NCBI GenBank assembly: GCA_017745115.1
Contig: JAGIAA010000003.1
Location: forward strand, 62,001-126,000
Direction: 5' to 3'
DNA from: Sphingobium sp.
GTDB taxonomy: Bacteria > Pseudomonadota > Alphaproteobacteria > Sphingomonadales > Sphingomonadaceae
DNA length: 64,000 nucleotides
The position numbers and the translations under genes are program-made. The notes under the pieces were generated by a model, which was not told the DNA's origin, made no database searches, and saw only the letters and a program-made list of their open reading frames with translations. Positions 25,703 through 35,206 of the stretch are shown here, piece after piece; positions within the stretch are counted from its first letter, which is position 1; every line of letters starts with the position of its first letter.

Positions 25703-26614
25703 ATGATGGCCAAGTTCTGCCTGGCAGTCTTGCTTGTCGGCGGCGCAGCGATCGCGCCGGCGGCCATGGCTAAGGGCGCGCCGCCGCCGACGCTGTTCCC
25801 GGAGAAATGGATCGACGGCACGACCGACCAGGAACCGTACACGCAGGTCCAGGCGCTCGATTCCGATACCTTTGTTATCCGGCAATCGATCAAGACCAAC
25901 TTCGAGGCGCCGTTCCTCTATCTTCTCTTTGGGACGGACAAAGTGCTGCTGGTCGATAGCGGCGCGAAGGACGGACATAACCGTCCGGCGGTCGATCGCC
26001 TGATCGCGGACTGGCTGAAGGCGCATCATCGCAGCGACATCCCGCTCGTTGTCGCGCACAGCCACAGCCACGGCGACCATATCGCCGGCGATGCGGCATT
26101 TCGCGAGCGGCCCAACACGACTGTCGTCGGACTGAAGCCGGAGGACGTGGCCGGTTTCTTCGGCATCAAGAGCTGGCCGAATGACATCGTGACCTTCGAT
26201 CTCGGTCACCGCGTCCTCTCCGTCATTCCGACACCCGGGCATCAGAATGCTGCGATCATGTTTTACGACCCGCGGCTGAAGATCCTGCTCTCCGGCGACA
26301 CGCTGTACCCCGGCCGCCTCTATGTGCCTGTCAACTTCCTCGCCGACGAGCGCGCCAGCATCGATCGCCTCGCTGCTTTCGCCGCCAGGCATCCCATCCG
26401 TGCAGCACTGGGCGCGCATATCGAAATGACGCGCACGCCCGGGCAGGATTACGCGCAGGCCGTCCTGACTCATCCCGATGAGCATCGCCTGGAAATGGCG
26501 CCCGACAGCATCGCAGCACTGCAGGCCGGCCTGAAAGCACCGTTGGATGTGCCGAACCAGGGCCAGGTGCATGACGACTTCATTATCTACCCGACGGCGC
26601 CGCGCCAGCAGTAA
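25703..26614 (+). CDS. MBL-fold metallo-hydrolase, exported
   Basis: A 303-residue protein with a Sec signal peptide (KFCLAVLLVGGAAIAPAAMA). A full set of MBL metal ligands is visible: HSHSHGDH, IPTPGH, SGDTLYPGR and GAHIEM. It is homologous to the proteins at 7792 and 8907. It follows the sterol desaturase by 45 bp and is probably co-transcribed. A periplasmic hydrolase acting on the same unknown compound as the desaturase is a reasonable inference, for example on an ester or lactone. Confidence 0.9.
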   Translation: MMAKFCLAVLLVGGAAIAPAAMAKGAPPPTLFPEKWIDGTTDQEPYTQVQALDSDTFVIRQSIKTNFEAPFLYLLFGTDKVLLVDSGAKDGHNRPAVDRLIADWLKAHHRSDIPLVVAHSHSHGDHIAGDAAFRERPNTTVVGLKPEDVAGFFGIKSWPNDIVTFDLGHRVLSVIPTPGHQNAAIMFYDPRLKILLSGDTLYPGRLYVPVNFLADERASIDRLAAFAARHPIRAALGAHIEMTRTPGQDYAQAVLTHPDEHRLEMAPDSIAALQAGLKAPLDVPNQGQVHDDFIIYPTAPRQQ

Positions 26615-26617
26615 CAC

Positions 26618-26670
26618 CCGGAAAGCCGTGGCGTGTGCGACATGATGCCGGACACGCCGGGTTCTTCCGG
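26618..26670. terminator. Hairpin between convergent MBL and phytase genes
   Basis: Nested inverted repeats, CCGGAA/TTCCGG (26618, 26665) and GGCGTGT/ACACGCC (26630, 26652), fill the 68-bp gap between two convergent stop codons. There is no strong T-run, so factor-independent termination is possible but not certain. Confidence 0.4.
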
Positions 26671-26682
26671 CCCTCATCCTTC

Positions 26683-27735
26683 CTATTTCAATCCAAGTAG
26701 GTCCTTGAGCGCGCCGCCCGGCACGAATTTGAAATTCTGGTTATCCGGCGCGTTGTCGCCGTCCTGGACGACGAGAATGCCGTCGTTGAACGGCGCCCCA
26801 AAATCGCCGGACGCGAATTCCAAGCCATCGGTGTCGACCACGCCATCGACGAGGCCGGATCCGACAATCCTGAAACGACGGATATAGCGGCCGCTCTCCA
26901 GATCGTAGGCTACATAGGAATTGTCATTCTGGCTGGACGCCAGCAGGACGCCAGCCTTGCGGCCCTTCGGGACGATAGCCAGGCCCTCGATATCTGGGAT
27001 GAGATGCACCCCGTCCACGGCCGCAAACAGAACGGGAGCGGCCTTGCTGTCCGGCGCTGCCTCGATCCGCCAGATGCCGCGCTTCTCCTCTCCCACGTAG
27101 AGCTCGCCCGTGCGGTCGTCCACGACACAGCCCTCGGAGCGGCTGTCGAGCTTGATGTCTCGCACGAGCGTCGCCTTCGGCTGTGGACCGGAGAGATCGA
27201 ATGCATACTGCCGCAAGTCGCCATTATTGAACGGGATGAACGCGAAGATCTGATCCGGGGTGCGCCGCCACAGGCAAAAGCCGTAGACATTGCCCACGCC
27301 ATCGCTCTCGACCGCGAGATGAGCGAGATGGCGCAGCGCGACAGGCGCGGCCTCGAGCGCATAGAGGGCAATCCTGCCTTGTGGATCGTCGCTGCGGTCG
27401 CTGGCCGCAACCAGCACACCCTTGCGGCCTTGGATCAGGACGTCCGCGCGCAGGTCGACATTGTTGACGCGGCCGGCCGGCGTCGAGGCCTTCAGCGCGC
27501 CGGAAAGGTCGTAGACGTTGAGTCCCCAGTCCTTGTCGGTCGCGACGATCAGGCTCTTCTTCGGGTTGGCGGGATTGCGCCAGATCGCCGGATCATCCGC
27601 CGCGTCGCCTTTGGACACGACCGGCACCGTTTCGCGCACCGCCTCGATCGTCGCGGTCTCGACTGGCTGGGCGACCGCGGGCGACCCGAAGGACGCAGCC
27701 GCCAGCATTGCGAATATCATGCGGGCCCCGAGCAT
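26683..27735 (-). CDS. Beta-propeller phytase (3-phytase)
   Basis: A 350-residue exported enzyme with a Sec signal (MIFAMLAAASFGSPAVAQ). Beta-propeller phytase signatures are present in order: DDPAIWRNP, GLNVYDLSG, NNVDLR, ASDRS, SEGCVVDDRTGELYVGEE, IPDIEGLAI and DTDGLEFA. These calcium-binding acidic clusters bind phytate and release phosphate. The ATG overlaps the PhoD stop (TAATG), so it is translationally coupled. With PhoD and the upstream receptor it forms a phosphate-scavenging unit that acts outside the inner membrane. Confidence 0.93.
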   Translation of the reverse strand: MLGARMIFAMLAAASFGSPAVAQPVETATIEAVRETVPVVSKGDAADDPAIWRNPANPKKSLIVATDKDWGLNVYDLSGALKASTPAGRVNNVDLRADVLIQGRKGVLVAASDRSDDPQGRIALYALEAAPVALRHLAHLAVESDGVGNVYGFCLWRRTPDQIFAFIPFNNGDLRQYAFDLSGPQPKATLVRDIKLDSRSEGCVVDDRTGELYVGEEKRGIWRIEAAPDSKAAPVLFAAVDGVHLIPDIEGLAIVPKGRKAGVLLASSQNDNSYVAYDLESGRYIRRFRIVGSGLVDGVVDTDGLEFASGDFGAPFNDGILVVQDGDNAPDNQNFKFVPGGALKDLLGLK

Positions 27736-29123
27736 TATTGGCGCACCTTGCTTTTCCAGGAGGAGACGCCGTTGACCAGCTCGTCCGCGCGCAACGTCAG
27801 CGGGTCGAACAATTCCTTCCCGCGAATATCGATCACGTTGAAGCGCAGTGTCGGCACTTTGCCGGTCATGTCGAAATCGATGATGCCGGCATTGTTGATG
27901 TTGAGCAGCGGCGTTCGGATCATGCGATCGGGCAGCATCTGCGCGATGCGCTGTTCCGCGCCCTCCCGCGTGTCAGCCAGCATCTGCGCAAGCGCGGAAC
28001 TCACCAGATCGTAGAAATCGTAGCCGCCCTGCTCCGACCAGGGCGCGCAGGCTACATAGGGATAATGGGTGTCGCCGGAGAGCAGCACAACGCCGCTGAT
28101 GCGCTGATCGCGGATGAAGTTGAAGAGGCGGGTCCGCTCATGCTGATAGGCAGACCAGCTGTCGCCGCCGGCCCCTTTGAGGCGCGACCAGCCGCTGCCG
28201 CAGGCGATGACCTTGAAGGGTGACTTGCTCGCAAGCAGGCGCTGCTGGAGCCAGGCGAACTGGCCTTTGCCGAGAAACTCCTTGTCAGGCGTATCCGGGT
28301 CTTCGTCGGGCGCACGATGATAGCGGTCGTCGAGGAAAATGAAGTCCACGCCGCCATAGCTGTAATCGAAGAAGATGCCCGGCGTATCGGGCAGGCCGGT
28401 GCCGGGATTGGCCCAGAACTGCTTGAAGATCTCGAGAGCCTCGCCGCGGATCGGATTGGTGCGGTCGAAATTGTCGAGCCCATAGTCATGATCGTCCCAG
28501 ATCGCGAGCTGGGGGACGTTGCGGCCGATCGGCTGGAAAGACGGCACGAAACGCTGGCGTTGATACTCGCTAACGAGCGTCGCGGGCGTGGTGGAGTCGC
28601 CGTAGATATTGTCGCCGAGCCAGAAGAAGAGATCGGGCTCATATTTCGCGATCGCGCGCCAGATCGGTTGTTCGGGCTCGTTCTGGATGCGCGCACAGGA
28701 GCCGAACGCCACGCGGAACCGCGCGGGCGAGGCGGGCGCCGTCCGCACCTGCTGCGCCGGTGTGCCGCGCAGATATTTGTCCTGCTTGCCGTTGCTCAGG
28801 ACCCGATAGTGATAGATCGTCCCCGGCTGCAGGCCCTCGATGCGGATGACCAACGTGTAGTTGTCCTGCGCCTTCGCCCGCTGCGGTGGCGTGCGCTTCC
28901 ACGGACCGGCGACCGGGTCCGTGGTATATTCGACCACTGCATCGAAATAGTCGCCGCTGAGCTGCATCCAGATCGGTACGCTCGTCTGGGTGACCGCGCC
29001 CACCATCGGTCCCAGCATCAGGCGAGGCGTTCCCTCCGGGTTGGCTTCGGCCCAGGCCGGCCAGGCAGTCAGCGCGCTGACGGCGGCGGCGCTTGCGAGG
29101 AAATTGCGACGTGTATTGTCCAT
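27735..29123 (-). CDS. phoD: Alkaline phosphatase D (PhoD) family protein
   Basis: 462 residues. The start at 29123 opens a twin-arginine signal (TRRNFLASAAAVSALTAWPAW). The N-terminal fibronectin-like domain (TSVPIWMQLSGDYFDAVVEYT) is typical of PhoD. The metallophosphatase core has FGSCARIQN, FFWLGDNIYGD, IWDDHDYGLDN and LSGDTHYP, the Fe/Ca ligand motifs. It is a periplasmic or secreted phosphodiesterase/monoesterase that liberates phosphate from organic phosphates. It lies 91 bp downstream of the TonB receptor and is coupled to the phytase. Confidence 0.93.
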   Translation of the reverse strand: MDNTRRNFLASAAAVSALTAWPAWAEANPEGTPRLMLGPMVGAVTQTSVPIWMQLSGDYFDAVVEYTTDPVAGPWKRTPPQRAKAQDNYTLVIRIEGLQPGTIYHYRVLSNGKQDKYLRGTPAQQVRTAPASPARFRVAFGSCARIQNEPEQPIWRAIAKYEPDLFFWLGDNIYGDSTTPATLVSEYQRQRFVPSFQPIGRNVPQLAIWDDHDYGLDNFDRTNPIRGEALEIFKQFWANPGTGLPDTPGIFFDYSYGGVDFIFLDDRYHRAPDEDPDTPDKEFLGKGQFAWLQQRLLASKSPFKVIACGSGWSRLKGAGGDSWSAYQHERTRLFNFIRDQRISGVVLLSGDTHYPYVACAPWSEQGGYDFYDLVSSALAQMLADTREGAEQRIAQMLPDRMIRTPLLNINNAGIIDFDMTGKVPTLRFNVIDIRGKELFDPLTLRADELVNGVSSWKSKVRQ

Positions 29124-29214
29124 TGTTCGTCCGTTCGATGAATGGGGAGTGCCTTTTGGGCACTCCAGTTCTGCAACCAGTCGGTCGCGCCGGAGCGTCC
29201 CGGCGCGACGGCGC

Positions 29215-32200
29215 TCACCAGCTTTTCGAGATGCTGAATCGGAACTCCCGCCCGAACCGCTCCCAGCTCGACACGAAGAACTTGTTGTGGTTGCGGTAGT
29301 TGAACATGCCCTGGTCATTCAGGTTCTGCCCGGTCAGCGACAGTTTCAGGCCATTTTTGAAGCTGTAGCTGAGCTGGGCGTCCACCGAGGTGCGCGGCGC
29401 GCGATAATTGTCGTTGTCGGGGTTGGCGCTGAACGAGCTGCTGGTCGCATCTCCCTGATAGGAATAGGCCACGCGCGCCGAGAGACCGTCCTTCTCATAA
29501 TAGAGTTGGGCATTGTAGATGCGGTCGGCCTGGTTGAAGAAGGGCACATGATTGTTAGGGCGCCCCGCCACATCAATCAGGACATCGGAGTCGATGAACG
29601 CCGCGTTGGCATAGACGCCGAGACCGTCGAGCGGCGCCGGCAGGAAGTTCAGGTCCTTCTGAAAGCTGACTTCGATGCCCTGGATGTGACCTGGGTGCGA
29701 ATTAGCCACTGTCTCATCGACATAGTGGTCGTAGGTCACGCCCTCGAACTTATAATCCTCGAACGTGTTCGAGATGCTGTAGATCGCGTTGGTGACGCGC
29801 TTGTAGAAGCCGCCGACACTGATCATGCCGGAGCGATCGGGAAAATAATAATCGATCGAGGCGTCGAAGTTGAGGCTCCGATAGGGCTTGAGGTTGGGAT
29901 TGCCGATTTCCAGAGAGAGATCGAGATCGACCCTGTCGTTGACCTTGTCGTACACCTCGCTGACCACGATCTGGGAAATCGGTGCCAGGTCGGTATAGTC
30001 CGGACGGCCGATATTGGTCGTCATCGACGCGCGCAGCAGCCAATCATTGGCAATTTCCCAGCGCAGCGCCACGGCTGGCATGACATCGCTATATGAATGC
30101 GAACGGGAGATATCGATGATGTCGCTCGTCTTGAAGGGCACTTCGCCAAGGCGCGAACGGCCCGCCGGCGTAGTGGGGTCGGGTGTCACGGCATTGATGA
30201 AGCCCATCGCCGAGATGTCCGACACGGTTCGTTCGACGCGCGCGCCGGCGACCAGGCTCAGCTTGGGCGTGACCCAGAACTCGCCCATCAGATATCCGGC
30301 ATAGATATCCTCATTGAGCGTGTAGTCGTTCTCCATCGAGTTGGCGCGCGACGAGACCGGATCATAAAAGAAGTTGTTCGGGTTGGCGGTGAAATAGGTT
30401 TCATAGCCGGCGCGGCCGGGCGCGATCAGATCGAGCCCGGGGACGAGCGCATAATTCCGGCCACGTCCGGTCGAAAACGGTTCGGCAAGGCCGGGAGCGC
30501 TCGACAATAAATAGGTCGCCCCGGTCGTGGGGAAGTAGCGATAATCGCTGTCATCCACCGACTTGTCGCGCAGGAGCGCCTTGCCCCCGGCGCGCAACTG
30601 CAACTTGTGGCCCGAAAGCTCGCCGTCCCAGGTCAGGTCGAGATTGCCCGTCCATGTCTTTTCCTTGACGAGCGAGGTCAGTCCCCGAAAGGCCGTGATG
30701 CGCTCGAAGGCGGGGTCCATGAAGGTCCGTCCGCCGGACAGCGCGGTGTTGAATCCAATGGGCTTGGCTAGGCCGCGCCCGTCGAGCGCGAGGGTGATCG
30801 CGGGCGATTGCCCGGCAGGGGCATTGGTGCTTGCCCCGGTCGATTGAAAATAGCGCTGATACGGATTCAATTCCTTGGCGGTCGTGTAGTTGAGGTTTGC
30901 CTCGATGGTCCATGCGTCGCCAAACTGATGCCGGCCGCCCAGGACAGCCTGCTGCACCGGCCGATCCTGCTCCTCCGAGCGCGTTTCCATTGACGAGGAG
31001 TAGCGCTGGGCAAAGAATTCAGTGAGCGAGTTATAGCCGCGCGTGCCGGCGGTCGCGATCGTGACCTGCGGGCGATCGCGATAGTCGTCATATTGCGTGA
31101 AGAAGTAACGCGCCCAGAGCTTGGTTGAGTCGTCGGGGCGATATTCGAAATTCGCCGATCCGCCGAAGCGCTTCTTCTGCCCGATGGATTGCGCATACAC
31201 GACGTTGCCGGGGAAGTAGTAGTGCGCCGGCAGCGTGGGATTGGTCCATAGCGATGAAGCGGTATATTGCTGCGATGTGTATTGCTTGAACCAATATTCG
31301 CCGCTCAGATAGATCGCGAACTCGTTATTGGCGCCGAACTGGTTGCTGTAGGACAGGTTGGCCGCATAGATGCCGCTACCTGTGCCGAAGTCGTTATAGC
31401 CGATTTCCGACCGCGCATTGATGTAGCTGCCTGCATGATCGTAGCCGCTAGGTGTCACGATGTTGACGGTGCCGCCAATGCCCTGCGCGTCCATGTTGGG
31501 AAGGGTCACCTTGTGAACCTCGATCCGCGACAACGTGCCGGCGCTCAGCACGTCGAGCGGGGCGGCGCGGCCCGATTCACCGTCCGTGTCCGAAACGGCG
31601 ATGGTGAGGCCGTTCATCGTGACATTATTGAGGATCGGGTCGACGCCACGGATCGACACATAGCGACCCTCGCCCTGGTCGCGAATGAGATAGACGGACG
31701 GCAGGCGCCGCAGTGCCTCGGCTATATTGCTGTCGGGCAGTTTGCCGACGTCATCGGCGGCCAGCACGTCGACCAGATTGTCGGACTTGCGGCGGACGTC
31801 GCGCGCGTTTGCCAGGCCCGCGCGAAACCCGGTCACGACGATGTCCTGCGGGTTGCCTTCCGCTACTGCCCCATCCCGGCTTGTGTCTGCCCGTTCGCGA
31901 TAGACGAGGACGAGGGCGCCCCCATCGGATTGGGTGACGAGCAGCCCCGTTCCGGCCGAAATGCGTCGCGCGGCTTCGGCGGACGTGTATTTGCCGCGCA
32001 GCGCCCGGCTTGTCCGGCCCGAGACGGCTTCGACGGGGAATGCGATGTTGATACCCGCTTGCCGGCCGAGTTCATTGAGGGCGGATCCGAGACTCTGAGC
32101 GGGAATGTCGAATTCGACGATCTGCTGCGCCGTCGCCACGGTCTGTGCGGTCGAACGAGAAGCAAGCAAGCCAGAAGACATGAGGATGGTTGCGCCCAGA

Positions 32201-32223
32201 AGGGCGCGACGGAGCACGGACAT
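29215..32223 (-). CDS. TonB-dependent receptor with N-terminal STN signalling domain
   Basis: A 1002-residue transducer-type receptor. The signal peptide ends at STAQ (about residue 26). An STN domain follows (VEFDIPAQSLGSALNELGRQAGINIAFP, about 36-110), then the plug (QDIVVTGFRAGLANARDVRR, with KLPDSNIAEALRRLPSVYLIRD and RYVSIRGVD) and a long barrel ending in an aromatic (FSISKSW). STN-bearing receptors signal through FecR to a FecI sigma factor on ligand binding. Its neighbours match: FecR and FecI upstream, PhoD and phytase downstream. The ligand is inferred to be phytate or another organic phosphate, or a metal-phosphate complex. Confidence 0.93.
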   Translation of the reverse strand: MSVLRRALLGATILMSSGLLASRSTAQTVATAQQIVEFDIPAQSLGSALNELGRQAGINIAFPVEAVSGRTSRALRGKYTSAEAARRISAGTGLLVTQSDGGALVLVYRERADTSRDGAVAEGNPQDIVVTGFRAGLANARDVRRKSDNLVDVLAADDVGKLPDSNIAEALRRLPSVYLIRDQGEGRYVSIRGVDPILNNVTMNGLTIAVSDTDGESGRAAPLDVLSAGTLSRIEVHKVTLPNMDAQGIGGTVNIVTPSGYDHAGSYINARSEIGYNDFGTGSGIYAANLSYSNQFGANNEFAIYLSGEYWFKQYTSQQYTASSLWTNPTLPAHYYFPGNVVYAQSIGQKKRFGGSANFEYRPDDSTKLWARYFFTQYDDYRDRPQVTIATAGTRGYNSLTEFFAQRYSSSMETRSEEQDRPVQQAVLGGRHQFGDAWTIEANLNYTTAKELNPYQRYFQSTGASTNAPAGQSPAITLALDGRGLAKPIGFNTALSGGRTFMDPAFERITAFRGLTSLVKEKTWTGNLDLTWDGELSGHKLQLRAGGKALLRDKSVDDSDYRYFPTTGATYLLSSAPGLAEPFSTGRGRNYALVPGLDLIAPGRAGYETYFTANPNNFFYDPVSSRANSMENDYTLNEDIYAGYLMGEFWVTPKLSLVAGARVERTVSDISAMGFINAVTPDPTTPAGRSRLGEVPFKTSDIIDISRSHSYSDVMPAVALRWEIANDWLLRASMTTNIGRPDYTDLAPISQIVVSEVYDKVNDRVDLDLSLEIGNPNLKPYRSLNFDASIDYYFPDRSGMISVGGFYKRVTNAIYSISNTFEDYKFEGVTYDHYVDETVANSHPGHIQGIEVSFQKDLNFLPAPLDGLGVYANAAFIDSDVLIDVAGRPNNHVPFFNQADRIYNAQLYYEKDGLSARVAYSYQGDATSSSFSANPDNDNYRAPRTSVDAQLSYSFKNGLKLSLTGQNLNDQGMFNYRNHNKFFVSSWERFGREFRFSISKSW

Positions 32224-32333
32224 GATTTTCCCCCAATATGGATTGCGACGCGGCCGCGTGCGGATGCTGGACCGTTCGAGAGTCCAGATGCGTGGGGTGA
32301 GAGAAACCGCTAACGCCGAAAAACTTTTTTCGG

Positions 32334-33290
32334 TCAGCTCCGCGCCAGCAGGATGCGATCGGGCTCGACATGAGCCGAGACCCCGTAGATGTCCTTCAAG
32401 GCCCTGCAGAAATCGGCGGGATCCGTCGCCGAGAACCGGCCACCCAGCCGCAGTTGCCCGATCGTGGGATCGGCAATTTCCATGGGCCGCGACAGGTAGC
32501 GATTATATTCGGCGACCGCCGCTTGCAGCTCTTCGCCGTTGAAGTGCAGCTGCCCTTGCTGCCAGGCAGATATAGCGCCCGCCTGCAGTTGGGACAGGGC
32601 TGACAGCGCGGGGGGTGCCCCGGCGACCACTTTCGCCTGCCGCAGGGTCGAGATCCGAATGGCAGTCGCGGTGTCGGGCGTCTTCAGGGAGATTTCGCCA
32701 GCCACGACCGAAAGGTCGATCCCCAGCGGCCTCGCCCTTGCATTCAGGCGTCCGCCCGGGGCCAGGCTGATCTGCGACAGGCCGCAATCCAGATAGCATG
32801 GCGGCGAGCTTGGCTGGCGTTCCATCATCACTTCGCCGCGCAGCAGTTCGACTTCATAACGCCCGTTGCGCTCGCGCCATTTGATGCGGCTGTCGGTATT
32901 GAGTTCCACCGCGATGCCGCTGGCAATGACGATGCGGCGGCGTTCTCCGATAGCGGTCTCCGCTTCCTGGGCAGCGGCAGCATAGGTCCAGCCGAGACCC
33001 CCGAGTCCGGCAGCGACCACCGCCGCCAAGCCGAACTTGAGCCATTGCCTGCGATCGGCACCGGGCTGAGCCGCTTGCTGGGTGAGCGGGAGCCGGTCGC
33101 TCAGACCTGTCTTGCCGATCGAAGCCAACTCCCCGCCGATTTGCGATACGCGGATGAAAGCGAGTGCATGCGCAGAATCCTTCGAGCGCCATTGCTCGAA
33201 TGCCTGACGGTCGGCCGACCCACAGTCGATGGCGGCCAGCCAGTCAGCCGCTTCGGTGTCAATCCGGTCTTGTGTATCTGCCGCTTTCAT
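32334..33290 (-). CDS. FecR-type anti-sigma factor
   Basis: About 318 residues. A cytoplasmic N-terminal region (EAADWLAAIDCGSADRQAFEQWRSKD) is the usual DUF4880-like sigma-binding part. One TM segment follows (LKFGLAAVVAAGLGGLGWTYA), then the FecR domain (GERRRIVIASGIAVELNTDS). The C-terminal region (LHFNGEELQAAVAEYNRYL to YGVSAHVEPDRILLARS) is the periplasmic STN-contacting module. The start at 33290 is preferred because conserved sequence begins there; starts at 33305 or 33335 are possible. It is co-oriented with fecI (84-bp gap) and the receptor (110-bp gap, containing a short hairpin at 32316-32333). Confidence 0.9.
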   Translation of the reverse strand: MKAADTQDRIDTEAADWLAAIDCGSADRQAFEQWRSKDSAHALAFIRVSQIGGELASIGKTGLSDRLPLTQQAAQPGADRRQWLKFGLAAVVAAGLGGLGWTYAAAAQEAETAIGERRRIVIASGIAVELNTDSRIKWRERNGRYEVELLRGEVMMERQPSSPPCYLDCGLSQISLAPGGRLNARARPLGIDLSVVAGEISLKTPDTATAIRISTLRQAKVVAGAPPALSALSQLQAGAISAWQQGQLHFNGEELQAAVAEYNRYLSRPMEIADPTIGQLRLGGRFSATDPADFCRALKDIYGVSAHVEPDRILLARS

Positions 33291-33374
33291 CACTACCGGT
33301 CCCATATATCGCAAAGAGATACATGGCACGGTCAAAACCGCTATCCGGATTTTCCCGATGTCGCGAAAAAATAT

Positions 33375-33956
33375 CTAGGCGCACATTTCTTCGTCGGCCG
33401 ATTTGTTCTGCGCGACGGGATCTATAGTCGCCCGCATATTGTGCGAACCTCGCCGCCAACTCAGCAGTTGCTGCATGCCACGCGCGAGATGCGTTTCCAC
33501 CGTCGAGAGGCCGATGCCCAGAGCAATGGCGATCTCTTTTGGCGAGCGATCCTCGAACTTGCGCATGCGGATCACGCGCTGGCACACAGGCGGCAGCCGT
33601 TCGACGTCGGCCAGCAGGCCCAGCAGCGCTTCTCGCGCCGCAATCGTCTCGAACACATCGGGGCCCTCGTCGCGAACTTCCGCCAAGCTCGGCGCCGGGA
33701 TGTCGCTGATGGCGATGATCCGATCGCGACGCACACGTTGCAGCACCAGATTGCGGATCATGGTCGCCGTATAGGAGCGCGGGTCGCGAATCGCCGCCCA
33801 GCTGTCCATCTGCAGAAGCTTCAAATAGGCTTCCTGCACCAGATCGGAGGCTTCTTCGGCATTCTTGCACCAGCGCCGCGCTTGCCTCAGAAAATAGGAT
33901 TCATGAGGCAGAACCTGCGTCGAAAACCAAATGTCGATCGGACGAGACCAGGTCAC
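33375..33956 (-). CDS. ECF sigma factor, FecI-like
   Basis: A 193-residue sigma-70 family ECF factor. Region 2 is SYFLRQARRWCKNAEEASDLVQEAYLKLLQ and includes the -10-recognising part. Region 4 is LPPVCQRVIRMRKFEDRSPKEIAIALGIGLSTVETHLARGM, a helix-turn-helix for -35 recognition. It is probably held by the downstream FecR and released when the STN receptor binds its ligand, activating the receptor-PhoD-phytase genes. Confidence 0.93.
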   Translation of the reverse strand: MTWSRPIDIWFSTQVLPHESYFLRQARRWCKNAEEASDLVQEAYLKLLQMDSWAAIRDPRSYTATMIRNLVLQRVRRDRIIAISDIPAPSLAEVRDEGPDVFETIAAREALLGLLADVERLPPVCQRVIRMRKFEDRSPKEIAIALGIGLSTVETHLARGMQQLLSWRRGSHNMRATIDPVAQNKSADEEMCA

Positions 33957-34222
33957 GATACCCCCATTTCCGGAGTGTGCGACTACCGATCCCGCTTGAC
34001 CCTTTTATGACGGCGAAATCGGCATGCGGCGGCCGCCGATCCTATTGGTTCTCCGAAAACGGTCTGTCAGGAACGTCCGACTTACGGGTCTTGCGGCGGC
34101 CAGAGCGCTGCCGCTCTTAGAAGCTCTGCTATTCTTCAGGCAGTGCCTTCAGGCTCATCCAAATCGCCATTCAAGCCGGTTCGCGGCCTAGCTGAAGCGC
34201 GAGCGGCGACCAGGGCTCCACG

Positions 34223-35113
34223 CTAGCCGATGAAAGCAGCAAGCTCTTCAGGTCTTCCGTTGGGGAAGGCCTTTTTGAGATAGTCCAGAAACGCCGACAC
34301 GCGCGCGCTCAGCAATCGGCGTGAAGGATAAAGCGCCCATAAAGCTGTCTCCGGCGTGTCGGCATCGCCCCAAGAGACCAGCTTGCGATCCACCAGGTCC
34401 CCATTGACGAGCGATAGCGGCAACCGTGCCACGCCGATCCCCATCCGCGCGGCATCGCGCACCATGATCATCGATGAAAGCGAGAGCACCGGCTCGACCG
34501 CCATCGAGATTGCTCCCGCTTCGGTCAGGATTTGCCAGTTCGCCATCGGATCAGCCGATCCCCGCAAGATCGCAGGGACGGCAGTTCCGTCAAATGGCCG
34601 CGCTACTTCCGGTGCCCCCACCACGACAAGTCGATCGCGCAGGAAGGTTAGGCCGATCAGGCTTTCGTCAATGCGGGGATTGACGCGGATGACGAGGTCG
34701 TAGCCTTCCTCAATCATATCCACCTCGCGGTCATCGGTGGTGACCTCTAGCCGGACTTCGGGATAGGCGAGCGCAAACCCGGCGGCGAGCTTGCCCATCG
34801 CGATTTGCGCGAACAGCAGCGGGGCACTGATACGCAGGCGTCCGCGCGGCCGGTCTCCGCCCGATGCAATGGCATTTGCAGTCTCGTCGAGCTCGCTCAG
34901 CAACATGGCGGTCCGCTCGAACAGCGCGCGCCCCTCTTCGGTCAGCTTCAGGTCGCGCGCGCCGCGTTCGAACAGGCGCAGTCCCAACGCAGCTTCCAGT
35001 TCGGCCACGCGCCGAGAGAGAGTGGCTTTCGGCCTTGCGGCGGCTCGCGATGCCCGGCCGAACCCGCCATGCTTGGCGACGAGGTTGAAATCGGCGAGCG
35101 CAAGCAGATCCAT
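34223..35113 (-). CDS. LysR family transcriptional regulator
   Basis: 296 residues. The N-terminal winged helix-turn-helix is ADFNLVAKHGGFGRASRAAARPKATLSRRVAELEAALGLRLFER. The effector domain begins at RGRLRISAPLLFAQIAMGKL. It is divergent from an NmrA-like reductase gene at 35219 with a 105-bp shared promoter that contains two inverted repeats, the arrangement typical of a LysR regulator and its target. The effector is unknown. Confidence 0.93.
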   Translation of the reverse strand: MDLLALADFNLVAKHGGFGRASRAAARPKATLSRRVAELEAALGLRLFERGARDLKLTEEGRALFERTAMLLSELDETANAIASGGDRPRGRLRISAPLLFAQIAMGKLAAGFALAYPEVRLEVTTDDREVDMIEEGYDLVIRVNPRIDESLIGLTFLRDRLVVVGAPEVARPFDGTAVPAILRGSADPMANWQILTEAGAISMAVEPVLSLSSMIMVRDAARMGIGVARLPLSLVNGDLVDRKLVSWGDADTPETALWALYPSRRLLSARVSAFLDYLKKAFPNGRPEELAAFIG

Positions 35114-35121
35114 ATTGTTCC

Positions 35122-35139
35122 ACCTATGAGACGATAGGT
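35122..35139. promoter_or_regulatory. ACCTAT-N6-ATAGGT dyad, likely LysR operator
   Basis: A perfect 6-bp inverted repeat lies 9 bp upstream of the LysR start and 80 bp before the NmrA-like gene. Its position suits autoregulation and control of the divergent gene. Confidence 0.55.
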
Positions 35140-35183
35140 CTAAATATAGCGACTATTAGCACAATTGTGGATCACTAATTTCC

Positions 35184-35206
35184 TGGCTGTCACTCAATGA
35201 CAGCCA
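35184..35206. promoter_or_regulatory. TGGCTGTCA-N5-TGACAGCCA dyad at the NmrA-like RBS
   Basis: A perfect 9-bp inverted repeat with a 5-base spacer ends at the aaggag Shine-Dalgarno (35206-35211) of the gene at 35219. It could be a second operator or an mRNA hairpin next to the ribosome site. Confidence 0.55.
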
